A stretch of DNA of 64,000 nucleotides from the NCBI GenBank assembly GCA_020431825.1, contig JAGQHN010000001.1, forward strand, positions 34,231 through 98,230, given 5' to 3'. This DNA is from Trueperaceae bacterium (GTDB lineage: Bacteria > Deinococcota > Deinococci > Deinococcales > Trueperaceae). Position numbers and translations under genes: made by a program. Positions 42,108 through 51,370 of the stretch are shown here, piece by piece. The notes beneath the pieces were generated by a model. The model saw nothing but the letters and a program-made list of their open reading frames with translations. It had not been told where the DNA came from and did no database searches. Numbering within the stretch: position 1 is the first letter of the stretch; each line of letters opens with the position of its first letter.

Positions 42108-43147
42108 TGGATATAAGTAGCCCAGCTGTTTCAGCTCAAACCGTTACTCCCAAAGTGAAAAAGGGCTGGTGGCAATCAAAAGCCATGCGTCGTTTTCGGC
42201 GTAACCCCTTAGGTATCATTGGTTTTATTATTCTTTTGGCTTTTGTCTTTGTGGCGATTTTTGCCGGACCTTTGACCTCGAGTCAGCTTATTAACTACCG
42301 TAACAATTGCGTACGAGATTTAGGACTGAGTCGTTCAACTGTTACTGACTTAAGAAACCCTGTAAAACCTGCTTTTTGGCGTATCATTTTTGCTCCACCT
42401 GGTTCATGCTTCAATATGCCTCGAGACGGCTTTTCGGAAATTCCTAAGCCCCCCTCCGAATTATCTATTTTAGGTACAACCAGCGGTGGCTATGACATTT
42501 ATTATGGTCTCATATGGGGAACCAGAACAGCCTTTTATGGCGGCATTATTGTAACAGGGTTTGGCCTTTTGGTGGGCATTATTATCGGCAGTATTTCCGG
42601 CTATTTTGGCGGCTGGATAGACACCCTTTTCATGCGCATTATTGACGTAATTTTTGCTATACCGGGGCTTGTACTTTCTATGGTAATTGTCACGATCCTT
42701 GGTCAAAGTCTTCGCAATGTCATTATTGCCTTGTCTATTTTTGCCTGGGCAGGCTATGCCAGATTCTTGCGTGGGGAAATTCTGCGGGTGCGCGAACTTG
42801 ATTTTGTTGATGGGGCCAAGGCTCTTGGTGCCCGTAGTGGTCGGCTGATTTTTAGACATGTGCTTCCCAACTCTATTGGCTCATTGCTTATTCTGGCCAG
42901 TTTAGATATTGGTACGATTGTATTAGGCGTAGCAGCCTTGAGCTTTTTAGGTCTGGGTGCACCAGCTGGCTATGCTGATTGGGGACAAATGGTGAACTTT
43001 GCCAGAGGCTGGATGCTGGGACTTCCTGGACAACCTTTTGCCTACTGGTATGTTATCTTTTGGCCCAGCTTTATCATTGTCCTTTTTGTTCTTGGCTGGA
43101 ATTTACTTGGGGATGCTGTACGGGATGTTATGGACGTAAAAAGCTAA
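42107..43147 (+). CDS. Peptide ABC transporter permease (DppC/OppC type)
   Basis: A 346-aa permease with an N-terminal cytoplasmic stretch, about six membrane helices and the EAA loop F-V-D-G-A-K-A-L-G-A near 233 followed by R-H-V-L-P-N-S. A roughly 70-residue extracytoplasmic insertion after the first helix holds two cysteines (C-V-R-D and G-S-C-F-N), which may form a disulfide. The gene ends in a 4-nt overlap with the convergent cytochrome gene, so no DppD/DppF ATPases are in this operon and must be supplied from elsewhere. Confidence 0.92.
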   Translation: MDISSPAVSAQTVTPKVKKGWWQSKAMRRFRRNPLGIIGFIILLAFVFVAIFAGPLTSSQLINYRNNCVRDLGLSRSTVTDLRNPVKPAFWRIIFAPPGSCFNMPRDGFSEIPKPPSELSILGTTSGGYDIYYGLIWGTRTAFYGGIIVTGFGLLVGIIIGSISGYFGGWIDTLFMRIIDVIFAIPGLVLSMVIVTILGQSLRNVIIALSIFAWAGYARFLRGEILRVRELDFVDGAKALGARSGRLIFRHVLPNSIGSLLILASLDIGTIVLGVAALSFLGLGAPAGYADWGQMVNFARGWMLGLPGQPFAYWYVIFWPSFIIVLFVLGWNLLGDAVRDVMDVKS

Positions 43148-43671
43148 TTCAGGTCTAAAGTGGTGGCATTTTCCTGGTCGAGATTAAGACCCGTTGGTAA
43201 ATCACCATTAAGAGCAACCAGAAAAGCAGTAATGTCCAGATACTCTTGGTCACTTAACATACCGGGTTCATAGCGAGGCATTGCGGCACGAATATAAGCA
43301 TAAAGAACAGCGGCATTGTTAAAATGACTTAAAGCCCCCTCACCGCGTAAGGCTGGGGGGGTTCCTATATTGAAAGAATTACGCTCAGAGAGTTCTACAT
43401 CTTTTTTGGTAGAAGCATTAAAGCCCTTATGGCACTTTTCGCATTTTTGGTGTTCTGGTAAGAAAGAAAGTCTGCCTTCGGCAATTCCTAAGCCCGAGTC
43501 CCCATGACAATCAGAACAAACAAGATCGTACACCTTTGCTCCCCTCTGAACTTGCTCACTTGCTTGCTCAATAAAATCAAATGGGTCAAGAGGGGCTTTT
43601 AGACTTGATTCAGCCAGAACAACAAAACACAGACTTAGCCCAAAAACAATAATGAGTGCTGTTTTGAGCAT
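43144..43671 (-). CDS. Membrane/secreted c-type cytochrome with two CxxCH motifs
   Basis: I prefer the ATG at 43671 (174 aa) because a longer reading from 43749 overlaps the upstream gene and adds a lysine-rich stretch. A hydrophobic signal (about 3-20, ending VLAES) is followed by C-S-D-C-H (heme site), a second C-E-K-C-H about 27 residues later, and M in A-A-M-P-R-Y as a likely axial ligand near 136. Only one cytochrome c fold seems to be present, so the second motif may bind a second heme or be structural. The electron partner is unknown. Confidence 0.8.
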   Translation of the reverse strand: MLKTALIIVFGLSLCFVVLAESSLKAPLDPFDFIEQASEQVQRGAKVYDLVCSDCHGDSGLGIAEGRLSFLPEHQKCEKCHKGFNASTKKDVELSERNSFNIGTPPALRGEGALSHFNNAAVLYAYIRAAMPRYEPGMLSDQEYLDITAFLVALNGDLPTGLNLDQENATTLDLN

Positions 43672-43699
43672 GGTTACAAAGCTTACTGGGTTTAAGAAA

Positions 43700-44098
43700 T
43701 TATTCTGGTTTAGGATCGTTTTTCTTTTCTTCTTGAGGAACTTCTTCAACTTCTACAGCTTCACTCGAGGTTTCAGCCGTTGCTTCCTGAGGTTCAGTAT
43801 CTACCGTCTTCACTTCAGGGGTGACAGGTGCTGGAGCAGTTTCAGGACTACTTGCAACGACAGCTTCCTGTTTATTTCTGTTAGCTAAAAAGCGCACTAC
43901 GAAGAAAATAACCCCGGCGACAATGGCAACAGGCAGGATATAACGGAGTAAAACCCAGATGATTCCAGCAATAAATTTAAATAAGATGCCTAAAACACCC
44001 AGGAGCCAGCCCATGACCCAGAGCAAGCCTGTACCTATAACGAGGGCAATGAGCCCAAAAATGATCAGTTCGATAACTTCTTGCAAAGAACGCTTCAT
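43700..44098 (-). CDS. Small two-helix membrane protein with acidic tail
   Basis: A 132-aa protein: two hydrophobic segments (about 10-45 and 48-70), a short basic R-F-L-A-N-R-N-K, then a 55-residue Glu/Pro/Thr/Val-rich acidic tail. The -10 TATAAT ends 7 nt before the ATG with no ribosome site, implying a leaderless mRNA. It is followed 28 nt later by the cytochrome gene, so they may be co-transcribed. Function unknown. Confidence 0.7.
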   Translation of the reverse strand: MKRSLQEVIELIIFGLIALVIGTGLLWVMGWLLGVLGILFKFIAGIIWVLLRYILPVAIVAGVIFFVVRFLANRNKQEAVVASSPETAPAPVTPEVKTVDTEPQEATAETSSEAVEVEEVPQEEKKNDPKPE

Positions 44099-44105
44099 GC
44101 TGCTG

Positions 44106-44111
44106 ATTATA
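44106..44111 (-). promoter_or_regulatory. Leaderless promoter of the two-helix membrane protein gene
   Basis: A consensus TATAAT on the minus strand ends 7 nt upstream of the ATG at 44098. The -35 is weak. Confidence 0.6.
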
Positions 44112-44214
44112 ACAGGGAGACTTTGATGTGGAAGTCACTGTGTCTCACTTTCGTCGGCTAAACTGCGCTACAGTGAGAATGGGTAAGCTTCAATGATTGG
44201 GAGTAAGGCTAAAG

Positions 44215-45444
44215 GTGAAGCTCGAGTTAAAGCTGGAAAAAATGATTCATGGTGCCAGAACACTGGCAAGGTTAGAAGATGGGCGCATTGTCCTGGTACG
44301 AGGGGGGCTGCCCGGAGAGACCGTCGAGGCCGAGGTTTCAGAGGCAAAGGGAGTTTTACAGGGGGCCGTAAGTAAGCTTATTGAACCTTCGCCACAACGT
44401 CAAAAGGCGAGTCTGCATCCGGGCCTTGACTATAGTTTCGCGCCCTATGCGTATCAGCTCGAGCTAAAACGTGAGGTCGTTAAAGACGCTTTAAGCAGGA
44501 GCTTAAAGCGTGATTTAAGCATTCCAGACGTTCGCCCAGCTCCTCTTATCTGGCATTACCGGAGTGCTATACAACCTGTTGTGACCCGGCAGGGTCTGGG
44601 TTACAGACTACCTGAAAGCCACGAGGTGATAACTTTAGAGGAAGACCCCGTTGCAAATGCGTCACTCAATACTGCCTGGCAAGTTTTTTCCAATCTTGCT
44701 ATGCCTAAAGGTTTGCGAGAAGTTGTGTTTCGGGCAAATGATGCAGGGGAAGTCCTGATTTCCCTTATAGCTTCAGCGTCAGCCAGAAATTACCTTGATT
44801 TTGCCCACAAGCTTTTGGGGAAAACGGTAAAGGGTGTGAGCTACGCCCAGTTTGATGCCAGAGGCAGGTTCCGCAGGGGGAGTGAAAAACTGACCGGACA
44901 ACGTACGATCAGGCAAAGCTATGGTCAGTTTGAGCTTACGGTAAGTGCCACTAATTTTTCCCAGCCCAATCCAACAGCGGCAACGGAACTCTTTAAATCG
45001 TTACAAGACCTGGCTCCAGCTGGTAAAAAGGCTCTAGACCTCTACGCAGGTAGCGGTATTATAGCCATGCACCTGGCAGAAAAATTTACCGAGGTAAATG
45101 CCCTCGAGATTGATGCTGGCGCGGTAGCCAGGGGCACGGACGATGCTAAACGTCTTGGAATTGATAATCTTGCTTTTATTAAAGCCGATGCAAGAAGCCT
45201 CGAGCTTCATGACTATGACCTCATTACTGTCGACCCGCCACGCTCTGGGCTGAACAAGGAAGTTCGCAAGCTTATTACGGCATCAGGGGCACCCATGCTC
45301 ATTTATGTATCCTGTGATTTGCCCACCTGGGCAAGAGATATTGCTGATTTTGAAAATCTGGGCTGGACGTTAGCCCAGTTCGAGCCTTTCGATTTTTATC
45401 CTCATACTCACCATATAGAATTGCTCTCGGTGTTGACCCGATGA
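44215..45444 (+). CDS. 23S rRNA (uracil-5-)-methyltransferase, RumA/RlmCD family
   Basis: A 409-aa protein with an N-terminal TRAM domain (G-R-I-V-L-V-R-G-x-L-P-G-E-T-V) and a C-terminal SAM methyltransferase domain: L-D-L-Y-A-G-S-G near residue 280, D-P-P-R-S-G-L near 340 and the catalytic cysteine in Y-V-S-C-D-L-P-T near 365. It methylates C5 of uridine in RNA. The cysteines that hold the 4Fe-4S cluster in E. coli RlmD are missing in the equivalent region (H-P-G-L-D-Y-S-F-A-P-Y-A-Y). I chose GTG at 44215, preceded by GGGAGTAAGG; TTG at 44197 is possible. Confidence 0.88.
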   Translation: MKLELKLEKMIHGARTLARLEDGRIVLVRGGLPGETVEAEVSEAKGVLQGAVSKLIEPSPQRQKASLHPGLDYSFAPYAYQLELKREVVKDALSRSLKRDLSIPDVRPAPLIWHYRSAIQPVVTRQGLGYRLPESHEVITLEEDPVANASLNTAWQVFSNLAMPKGLREVVFRANDAGEVLISLIASASARNYLDFAHKLLGKTVKGVSYAQFDARGRFRRGSEKLTGQRTIRQSYGQFELTVSATNFSQPNPTAATELFKSLQDLAPAGKKALDLYAGSGIIAMHLAEKFTEVNALEIDAGAVARGTDDAKRLGIDNLAFIKADARSLELHDYDLITVDPPRSGLNKEVRKLITASGAPMLIYVSCDLPTWARDIADFENLGWTLAQFEPFDFYPHTHHIELLSVLTR

Positions 45445-45845
45445 ACGTATACCTGGCGATCAAGTATCATGCAAGCCTCAAAAATCGCAAACATAGCGAG
45501 CTAATTCTGCACACCCTTGAATCTCTGGGCATCTCTACTTCTTTTGTCCAGCGTGATCTGGAAAACTGGTCAACCATTCGCTTGACACCCGGGGAGCTTA
45601 TGAAAGCCAGTTTTTCCCTCATTAATAAAAGCGATAAAGTTCTGCTAGATTTGTCTGAAAAAGGAGTGGGTTTAGGAATCGAGGCAGGGTATGCCCATGC
45701 CAAAGATATTCCTGTGCTGGTTATTGCCAAGCAGTATTCCGATATTTCTACTACTCTGAAAGGAATCTGTACAGGCCCTCATTTTTACAGCGATGAAAGA
45801 GATCTGGTGGAGCTACTTAAAAAGTTGTTTTCCCAGCCTAACTAA
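45441..45845 (+). CDS. Nucleoside 2-deoxyribosyltransferase-like protein
   Basis: A 134-aa protein with a Rossmann-like fold pattern: N-V-Y-L-A-I-K-Y-H at the start, D-K-V-L-L-D-L-S-E-K-G-V-G-L-G-I-E-A-G-Y-A near residue 65, and I-P-V-L-V-I-A-K near 92. The acidic residue in G-I-E-A-G-Y-A is where deoxyribosyltransferases have their nucleophile. Such domains act on nucleosides or nucleotides. It overlaps the rRNA methyltransferase gene by 4 nt. Assignment is from motif shape and is moderate. Confidence 0.6.
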   Translation: MNVYLAIKYHASLKNRKHSELILHTLESLGISTSFVQRDLENWSTIRLTPGELMKASFSLINKSDKVLLDLSEKGVGLGIEAGYAHAKDIPVLVIAKQYSDISTTLKGICTGPHFYSDERDLVELLKKLFSQPN

Positions 45846-45889
45846 AAAATTTAAGGCTTTAAGATTCAGCAAATCCTGTGAGTGCCTGC

Positions 45890-45895
45890 TATGCT
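45890..45895 (+). promoter_or_regulatory. Leaderless promoter of hisF
   Basis: TATGCT ends 6 nt before the GTG at 45902, with no ribosome site between; hisF is probably translated from a leaderless mRNA. Confidence 0.55.
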
Positions 45896-45901
45896 TTGGG
45901 C

Positions 45902-46681
45902 GTGTTAGCCAAGCGTATTATTCCCTGTCTTGATGTACATAATGGTCGTACCACCCGTGGTCAACAATTTGGTAAAGCTGAAAAAGGTGAGTTAAAAGAT
46001 GTCGGTGACCCGGTTGATCTGGCAGTTCGCTATAACGAACAAGGTGCCGATGAGATGGTGTTTTACGACATCACGGCCACAGCAGAAGGTCGTAAAGGCA
46101 TAGTTTCAGTGATCACTCAGGTGGCCGAGCAGTGCTTTATGCCGCTTACTGTTGGCGGAGGTGTCAATACTTTGGGGGATTTTCGGACCCTCTTTTTAGC
46201 GGGTGCCGATAAGGTGTCGGTTAATTCGGGCGCCGTCAAAAATCCGCAGATTGTGCGTGAAGCCAGCGATCACTATGGGGCTCAGGCAATTGTTTTTTCC
46301 ATTGATGCCAAACGCCGGGAAGGTAAGTCTGGTTGGGAAGTCTATATCGCTGGAGGGCGTAAAAATACCGGTCTTGATCTTTTAGCATGGGCCGTAAAAG
46401 GACAGGAACTTGGTGCGGGCGAAATTGTTTTAAACAGTATGGACGGTGATGGTATGAATACGGGTTATGACCTCGAGGCAACCCGGGCTGTCGCCAGAGC
46501 CGTTGATATTCCGGTCATTGCTTCTGGTGGGGCAGGTAGCCCCAAGCATATGGCAGAGGTTCTCTTGCAGGGAGAAGCTGATGCCGCACTGGCTGCGGGT
46601 ATTTTCCACCGCGGTGAATACACCGTGGGGCAGGTCAAGGAGTATCTGGCAGAAGCAGGACTACTCGTAAGGAAGATTTAA
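45902..46681 (+). CDS. hisF: Imidazole glycerol phosphate synthase cyclase subunit
   Basis: A 259-aa TIM barrel that condenses ammonia (from HisH) with PRFAR in histidine and purine-intermediate synthesis. It starts [11 protein letters not shown], with catalytic D11 in C-L-D-V and D near 134 in F-S-I-D-A-K. Phosphate sites are G-G-G near 80, the S-G-G near 204 and A-G-I-F-H. GTG at 45902 is the start, just after a -10 box. No other his gene is nearby, so the his genes are dispersed. It shares TTAA with the convergent SLC13 gene. Confidence 0.95.
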   Translation: MLAKRIIPCLDVHNGRTTRGQQFGKAEKGELKDVGDPVDLAVRYNEQGADEMVFYDITATAEGRKGIVSVITQVAEQCFMPLTVGGGVNTLGDFRTLFLAGADKVSVNSGAVKNPQIVREASDHYGAQAIVFSIDAKRREGKSGWEVYIAGGRKNTGLDLLAWAVKGQELGAGEIVLNSMDGDGMNTGYDLEATRAVARAVDIPVIASGGAGSPKHMAEVLLQGEADAALAAGIFHRGEYTVGQVKEYLAEAGLLVRKI

Positions 46682-48447
46682 AAAGGCCAGATATGCGGGA
46701 TAAGCGTTACCGAAACGATGCCACAGATAACATTTAAAGGCAAACCCATACGGGTAAAGTCAGTGAAGCGGTAACCACCAGGGCCGTAGACCATTAAGTT
46801 GGTCTGATAGCCAATGGGAGTAGCAAAGGCGCAAGAGGCTGCCATCATGATGGCAATGGCAAAGGGCATAGGGTTTACCCCGAGATGGTTAGCCGTAGCC
46901 AGCGCAATGGGAAACATAAGAACAGCAGCGCCGTTGTTGGTAATAAATTCAGTGATGAGAACCGTTGTGGCATAAACAATCCCTAAACTTAGCCAGGGAT
47001 TTCCCTGAGCAAGACTACCCAAGCTATTTGCCAGAGTAATGGCAGCGCCACTTTGCTCGAGTGCTTTCCCCAGACCAAACGATGCAGCAATGGTTATCAG
47101 TAGGGAATAGCTGACACTCTGCCGAATCTGCTCGGAACTCACACAGCGCGTTAAAATCATGGCGCCTGCTGCTAAAAGTGCCGCCTGAAACATGGGCAAA
47201 ATGCCAAAGCTGGCAAGTAGAATCATGCCAAACAAGATGCCAAACGCTAGCAGGCTGCGCTCATGCTTTAGCGGGCTCGAGTTTTCCACATGGCTGACCA
47301 GATAAAAATCCTGGGAATTGCGCTGTTGACTAACAAAAGAGGGCTTGGCTTCTAAAAGTAGGGTGTCACCCGGATGGAGTACAATATCACCGATGCGTCC
47401 CTGTACTTTGCTACCGTTGCGTGACACAGCGATCACAACTGCATCATACCTCGAGCGAAATTCTCCCTGGCGTATGCTTTTTCCACTTATTGGGCAGCTA
47501 TTAGACACAACGGCTTCAATAAGCTGACGTTTTGAGCGTGGGGTAGAGAGTTTCTCTAGTTGCTTGGTAGCAGGCACCAGACCTGCCATCTTATTGAGTT
47601 CAACAACAGAGTCAATCGCCCCCACAAAAAAGAGCTGATCGTTGGCTTTAAGGACGGTATCAGGTGAAACGGCAATCTTTAATTCGTCACCTCGTAAAAT
47701 TTCTGCCAGATACAGATTGCTTAGCCGCCTCAGCCCAGCCTCTTCGATGCTTTTATTGACCAGCAGGCCCTTTTCTGCCACCGTCATTTCCACGGCGTAT
47801 TCTCTAAAATTGGCCTCGAGGTTTAGCGCTGCCTGACGATTGGGTAAGAGCCAGCGGCTCATCAGAGTAATATAGCAGATGCCAATAAGCGCAACAGGAA
47901 TGCCTACCGGGGCCTGGGCAAAAAGACTCAGTGGCGGCAAGTCAGTCTCGGAGCGGATAAGGCCACTGACTACCAGATTGGTACTGGTGCCAATCAGAGT
48001 GACAACGCCACCCAAAACAGCCGCGTGACTTAGCGGCATAAGGAGTTTTGAAGGAGGAATCTTAAGTTTTTTGGCCCAATCAATCACCGCCGGTATCATC
48101 ATGGCAACGAGTGGCGTGTTATTCATAAAGGCACTTAGCGTGGCAACCGGCAGCATCATCCTGAGTTGGGCTCCTAAAACTGTTTTGGGCTGACCCAAAA
48201 GGTAGCGGCTTAGCCAGACGATGCCTCCGGTAGCCTCGAGCCCTGCCACCACTACAAACATAAGCCCGACCGTTGCCATGCCTTCATTGGCAAAGCCAGC
48301 AAGAGCCTGCGCTGGGCTTAGCACACCTGTTAGTACCAGCAGGCTGAGCCCTGCCATAAGAACCAGATCTGTACCCAAAGAGGTAAAAATGAGTAAGCCA
48401 ATATTAGATAAAATGACGAGACATGTCATCCAAGCTTGCCAGGACAT
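46678..48447 (-). CDS. SLC13/DASS-family transporter with RCK_C (TrkA-C) domains
   Basis: A 589-aa protein: about five membrane segments, a central cytoplasmic part (about 205-380) with two TrkA-C-like domains, then six or so more segments. Characteristic blocks are [11 protein letters not shown] near 110, G-T-S-T-N-L-V-V near 158, [13 protein letters not shown] near 503 and [13 protein letters not shown] near 556. It should move sulfate, phosphate or dicarboxylates with sodium. Monocistronic. Confidence 0.92.
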   Translation of the reverse strand: MSWQAWMTCLVILSNIGLLIFTSLGTDLVLMAGLSLLVLTGVLSPAQALAGFANEGMATVGLMFVVVAGLEATGGIVWLSRYLLGQPKTVLGAQLRMMLPVATLSAFMNNTPLVAMMIPAVIDWAKKLKIPPSKLLMPLSHAAVLGGVVTLIGTSTNLVVSGLIRSETDLPPLSLFAQAPVGIPVALIGICYITLMSRWLLPNRQAALNLEANFREYAVEMTVAEKGLLVNKSIEEAGLRRLSNLYLAEILRGDELKIAVSPDTVLKANDQLFFVGAIDSVVELNKMAGLVPATKQLEKLSTPRSKRQLIEAVVSNSCPISGKSIRQGEFRSRYDAVVIAVSRNGSKVQGRIGDIVLHPGDTLLLEAKPSFVSQQRNSQDFYLVSHVENSSPLKHERSLLAFGILFGMILLASFGILPMFQAALLAAGAMILTRCVSSEQIRQSVSYSLLITIAASFGLGKALEQSGAAITLANSLGSLAQGNPWLSLGIVYATTVLITEFITNNGAAVLMFPIALATANHLGVNPMPFAIAIMMAASCAFATPIGYQTNLMVYGPGGYRFTDFTRMGLPLNVICGIVSVTLIPHIWPF

Positions 48448-48849
48448 AGCTTTCCTTTGTTGAGAGAAGTGAAGTAATCAGAGCCTTTGCGCGAAAAAAC
48501 TCCTTGGTGACCTATAAGGTCCTGTCTTGCTCCAAAAGATTTGGATGCAATTGGCTTGAAAGTATGACGCTTTCCTGTGAGAAAGATGTGCCATGAGCAA
48601 TTATTGATTTATTTACTCAAGAATTAAAGAAATATCACACTTCTTCTGGAGAATGGATTTCAAAGCCTGATCTATCTAAATGACTGAGGTTTACCAGATA
48701 GTGTGTATTGCTATTTATGAACCCAACGACTTCTGAGGGCAAAGGTTTCCAGACACACAAATTCGGAAACCTTGAAATGACCGTATGCCAACAGTGCTGC
48801 TCTGCTAATCAAGATAAGATAACGCTCAGATTAAGTTTAGGAGTTGCCT
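48448..48849. other. Intergenic region without a recognised gene
   Basis: About 400 nt between divergent genes. It holds a few weak inverted repeats (GACCT, 3 nt, AGGTC near 48509; GTTTCC with GGAAAC at about 48746-48771) and, at the right end, the AGGAG ribosome site (48839-48843) of the next gene. I see no tRNA or known ncRNA, and the open frames inside lack ribosome sites. Confidence 0.55.
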
Positions 48850-50244
48850 GTGAAAGAATTAAGCGCTCGAGCCGCCTACTGGTTTGGTGAAAGTATGACC
48901 TGGATGGATGCTCACTGGGATGAAGAGACGGGCCTGTTTCGTACCGTTGACGGTTCTGATCACTCGGTCAGAAATAGCATCTGGTATGCCTTTGGTCTCT
49001 TATATCAGGGTAAAGAAGAAAAAGCCTACCAAACGATTCACGCGGTTTTGCAGTATCAATATGATACGCCTGGAACGGTTTATCACGGTACCTTTAAAAG
49101 AACACCAAAAGAGCCTGATCCTCCTGCCCATGCTAAGGAGTGGAAAGACTACGACCCCAACTGGCGCGAATTTATCTGCACGGTTTTTCTCATTATGATG
49201 CGCGAGTTTGAACTGCCTGAAACTCTCAAGGACAAATTATGGCAGTCCATTGATTTAGCAACAACAGGAGCCTATGAAAGAAATGTTTCTCCGGCTTATA
49301 CCAATATTTCGCTGATGAGTGCGTTTCTTTTAGACCATGCGGGTAAAGCATTAGGACAAGCCAGGTGGCGTGAGCGAGCCGAATCGCTGGCGCAGGAGAT
49401 AGTTCGCCTTTACTCAGAAAATGAAAATTTTTGGGAATATAATTCGCCGACTTATTACGGAACAGATTTGTATGCGCTGACGCTGTGGCGAGATTACGGG
49501 CTGACAGATACCTTTAGAAAACCAGGTCGTCAGATGGAGGCAGGACTCTGGCGCGATATTGCTCAGTTTTATCATGCGGATCTTAGAAATCTTTGTGGTC
49601 CCTATGACCGCAGCTACGGTATGGACCTCACTAAGTATCTTGGCCTTGTTGGGCTTTACATAGCTCTGGCTGTCGAGCCTGAAAGGGCGCCCCTACCTGA
49701 CCCTAAAAAACCTTTTGGTCATGATCATGATTTTATGTTTGCGCCGCTGACTTATCTTTTGGGGACAGAGATTCCAGGAGAGGCCCTGCCACATTTGCAG
49801 CATTTTCAAGGAGAACGTCAGCTCGAGCGCGTGATAGAACCAGGGCGAATTGCAACGGCCTACCTGAGTCCAAAGGTCATGATAGGCGCAGAAACCATTC
49901 ACCCAAGTAGATTGCCCAATGGTCATTTTCATCCGCTTACCCTTCACTGGCAAGTGGGTACTGAGATTGCTTGGCTACGCCTGCTCTGTGATGAAACGGT
50001 AGCCGTTAGCGTTAAAGGCTGGACGATAACTCTAAGTTGTCCTGGTGCTCGCAACCTAAGATTTGAAGTTTCGCTTCCTGATCTTGACGCAGCTGATATA
50101 AACCCTGGACGCTGGGTTTTCCCGGGTCTTGAGATCAGCCTACTGGAATATGAGGTCAACCTCGCCCAGGAGGAGCACCTCTGGCTTCAACTCGAGGTTC
50201 CTGAGGGCGAACTGATCCTAAATGTTGCGGAAAAATCCACATAA
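48850..50244 (+). CDS. Unknown protein with alpha/alpha-barrel-like features
   Basis: A 464-aa soluble protein from GTG at 48850 (AGGAG six bases upstream). I did not recognise a family. Regularly spaced helices with Trp/Tyr/His-rich turns (A-Y-W-F-G-E-S-M-T-W-M-D, S-I-W-Y-A-F-G-L-L, D-P-N-W-R-E-F, S-P-T-Y-Y-G-T-D near 205, L-C-G-P-Y-D-R-S-Y-G-M-D near 250) fill residues 1-300 and resemble alpha/alpha-toroid carbohydrate-active proteins; residues about 340-460 look beta-rich, like a lyase or hydrolase accessory domain. No signal peptide. A role on intracellular oligosaccharides is possible but unproven. Confidence 0.6.
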   Translation: MKELSARAAYWFGESMTWMDAHWDEETGLFRTVDGSDHSVRNSIWYAFGLLYQGKEEKAYQTIHAVLQYQYDTPGTVYHGTFKRTPKEPDPPAHAKEWKDYDPNWREFICTVFLIMMREFELPETLKDKLWQSIDLATTGAYERNVSPAYTNISLMSAFLLDHAGKALGQARWRERAESLAQEIVRLYSENENFWEYNSPTYYGTDLYALTLWRDYGLTDTFRKPGRQMEAGLWRDIAQFYHADLRNLCGPYDRSYGMDLTKYLGLVGLYIALAVEPERAPLPDPKKPFGHDHDFMFAPLTYLLGTEIPGEALPHLQHFQGERQLERVIEPGRIATAYLSPKVMIGAETIHPSRLPNGHFHPLTLHWQVGTEIAWLRLLCDETVAVSVKGWTITLSCPGARNLRFEVSLPDLDAADINPGRWVFPGLEISLLEYEVNLAQEEHLWLQLEVPEGELILNVAEKST

Positions 50245-50311
50245 AGTCGACTTTGGCTTTGGCATGACACATTTGTGACACTTCTAATGACCCTTTAGGA
50301 CAATTTTTAGG

Positions 50312-50317
50312 TAGACT
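50312..50317 (+). promoter_or_regulatory. Leaderless promoter of the M42 peptidase gene
   Basis: TAGACT ends 6 nt before the GTG start at 50324, with no ribosome binding site between. Confidence 0.5.
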
Positions 50318-50323
50318 ATTGGG

Positions 50324-51370
50324 GTGCTTGCACTTGAGCTAGATATTGATTATGCCACCAGAGTTCTGCTTGACCTCCTGGCAACGCCCTCCCCAACGGG
50401 TTTTACGCATAAAGCCCTGGCGAAAGTGGAATCTTATCTTTTAGAACTGGGTATTGTGGCGCAGCGTACGCCAAAGGGCGCACTTATCTGGACGCTGCCC
50501 GGTGAGAAAAAAGAAGCGAAAGCAGTTATTTCCCATATTGATACCTTGGGTGCAATGGTCAAAGAGATTAAGGAAAAAGGTCGCCTGCGCTTAAGTCGCG
50601 TCGGAGGCTATGACTGGGCAAGTATCGAAGGAGCCGCTTGTGTGCTGCATACCTTTGAGGGCAAAGAAATAACTGCCACAGTGCTGAATACCAAACAGTC
50701 CACGCATGTTTTTGGACCAGAGTTACCCAAGCTCGAGCGCAATGACCAGACTATGGAGTTACGCCTGGACGCCGAAGTAAGTAGCTGCAAGGATGTAAAA
50801 GCCCTTGGCGTTGATGTTGGCAATTTTGTTTCTTTTGATTCTCAGCCCTGCCTGACCGAAACAGGTTTCATAAAAGGCCGCCATCTTGATAATAAGGCCT
50901 CAGTAGCGATTTCACTGGTTGTGACCAAGGCGCTGCTAACAGCTGATATACGCCCAAGTCATGACACGCACTTTTTTATTTCAAATTATGAAGAGGTGGG
51001 TCACGGCGCTGCTGCAGGTATTCCTGAGGGAACCACCGAGCTTTTGTGTCTTGATATGGCAGCAGTTGGTGAAGGTCAGGCCAGTGACGAATACAGTGTG
51101 ACCCTCTGTGTCAAAGATACCAGTGGCCCCTATGATTATCAGATGAATGCCGAGCTACGTGACCTGGCAAGACATAGTGGCATTTCGCTCAAAAGCGATA
51201 TCTATAACTACTACGGTTCAGATGCCTCGGCAGCATGGCGAGCAGGCGGTAGTTACCGCGCAGCGCTGATTGGTCCTGGGGTAGACGCCTCGCATGCCTA
51301 TGAGCGTACCCATCAAAAAGCTATAGAAGCCACAGCCAAACTCTTGATGGCTTATCTAACCTCTAACTAA
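50324..51370 (+). CDS. M42-family metallopeptidase
   Basis: A 348-aa zinc aminopeptidase-like protein. Metal ligands are visible in V-I-S-H-I-D-T near residue 68, R-H-L-D-N-K-A near 185, the base Glu in N-Y-E-E-V-G-H-G near 220, D-M-A near 244 and a late A-S-H-A-Y-E-R-T-H near 325. It resembles the M42 subgroup associated with N-acetylglutaminylglutamine amide (NAGGN) clusters, but the partner genes of that pathway are absent here, so a general peptide-degrading role is equally likely. It shares CTAA with the convergent methyltransferase gene. Confidence 0.85.
   Translation: MLALELDIDYATRVLLDLLATPSPTGFTHKALAKVESYLLELGIVAQRTPKGALIWTLPGEKKEAKAVISHIDTLGAMVKEIKEKGRLRLSRVGGYDWASIEGAACVLHTFEGKEITATVLNTKQSTHVFGPELPKLERNDQTMELRLDAEVSSCKDVKALGVDVGNFVSFDSQPCLTETGFIKGRHLDNKASVAISLVVTKALLTADIRPSHDTHFFISNYEEVGHGAAAGIPEGTTELLCLDMAAVGEGQASDEYSVTLCVKDTSGPYDYQMNAELRDLARHSGISLKSDIYNYYGSDASAAWRAGGSYRAALIGPGVDASHAYERTHQKAIEATAKLLMAYLTSN

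Noticed and set aside
48708..48890. 60-codon ORF before the unknown 464-aa protein
   Set aside because: It has no ribosome site and overlaps the ribosome site and start of the real gene; its composition looks random.
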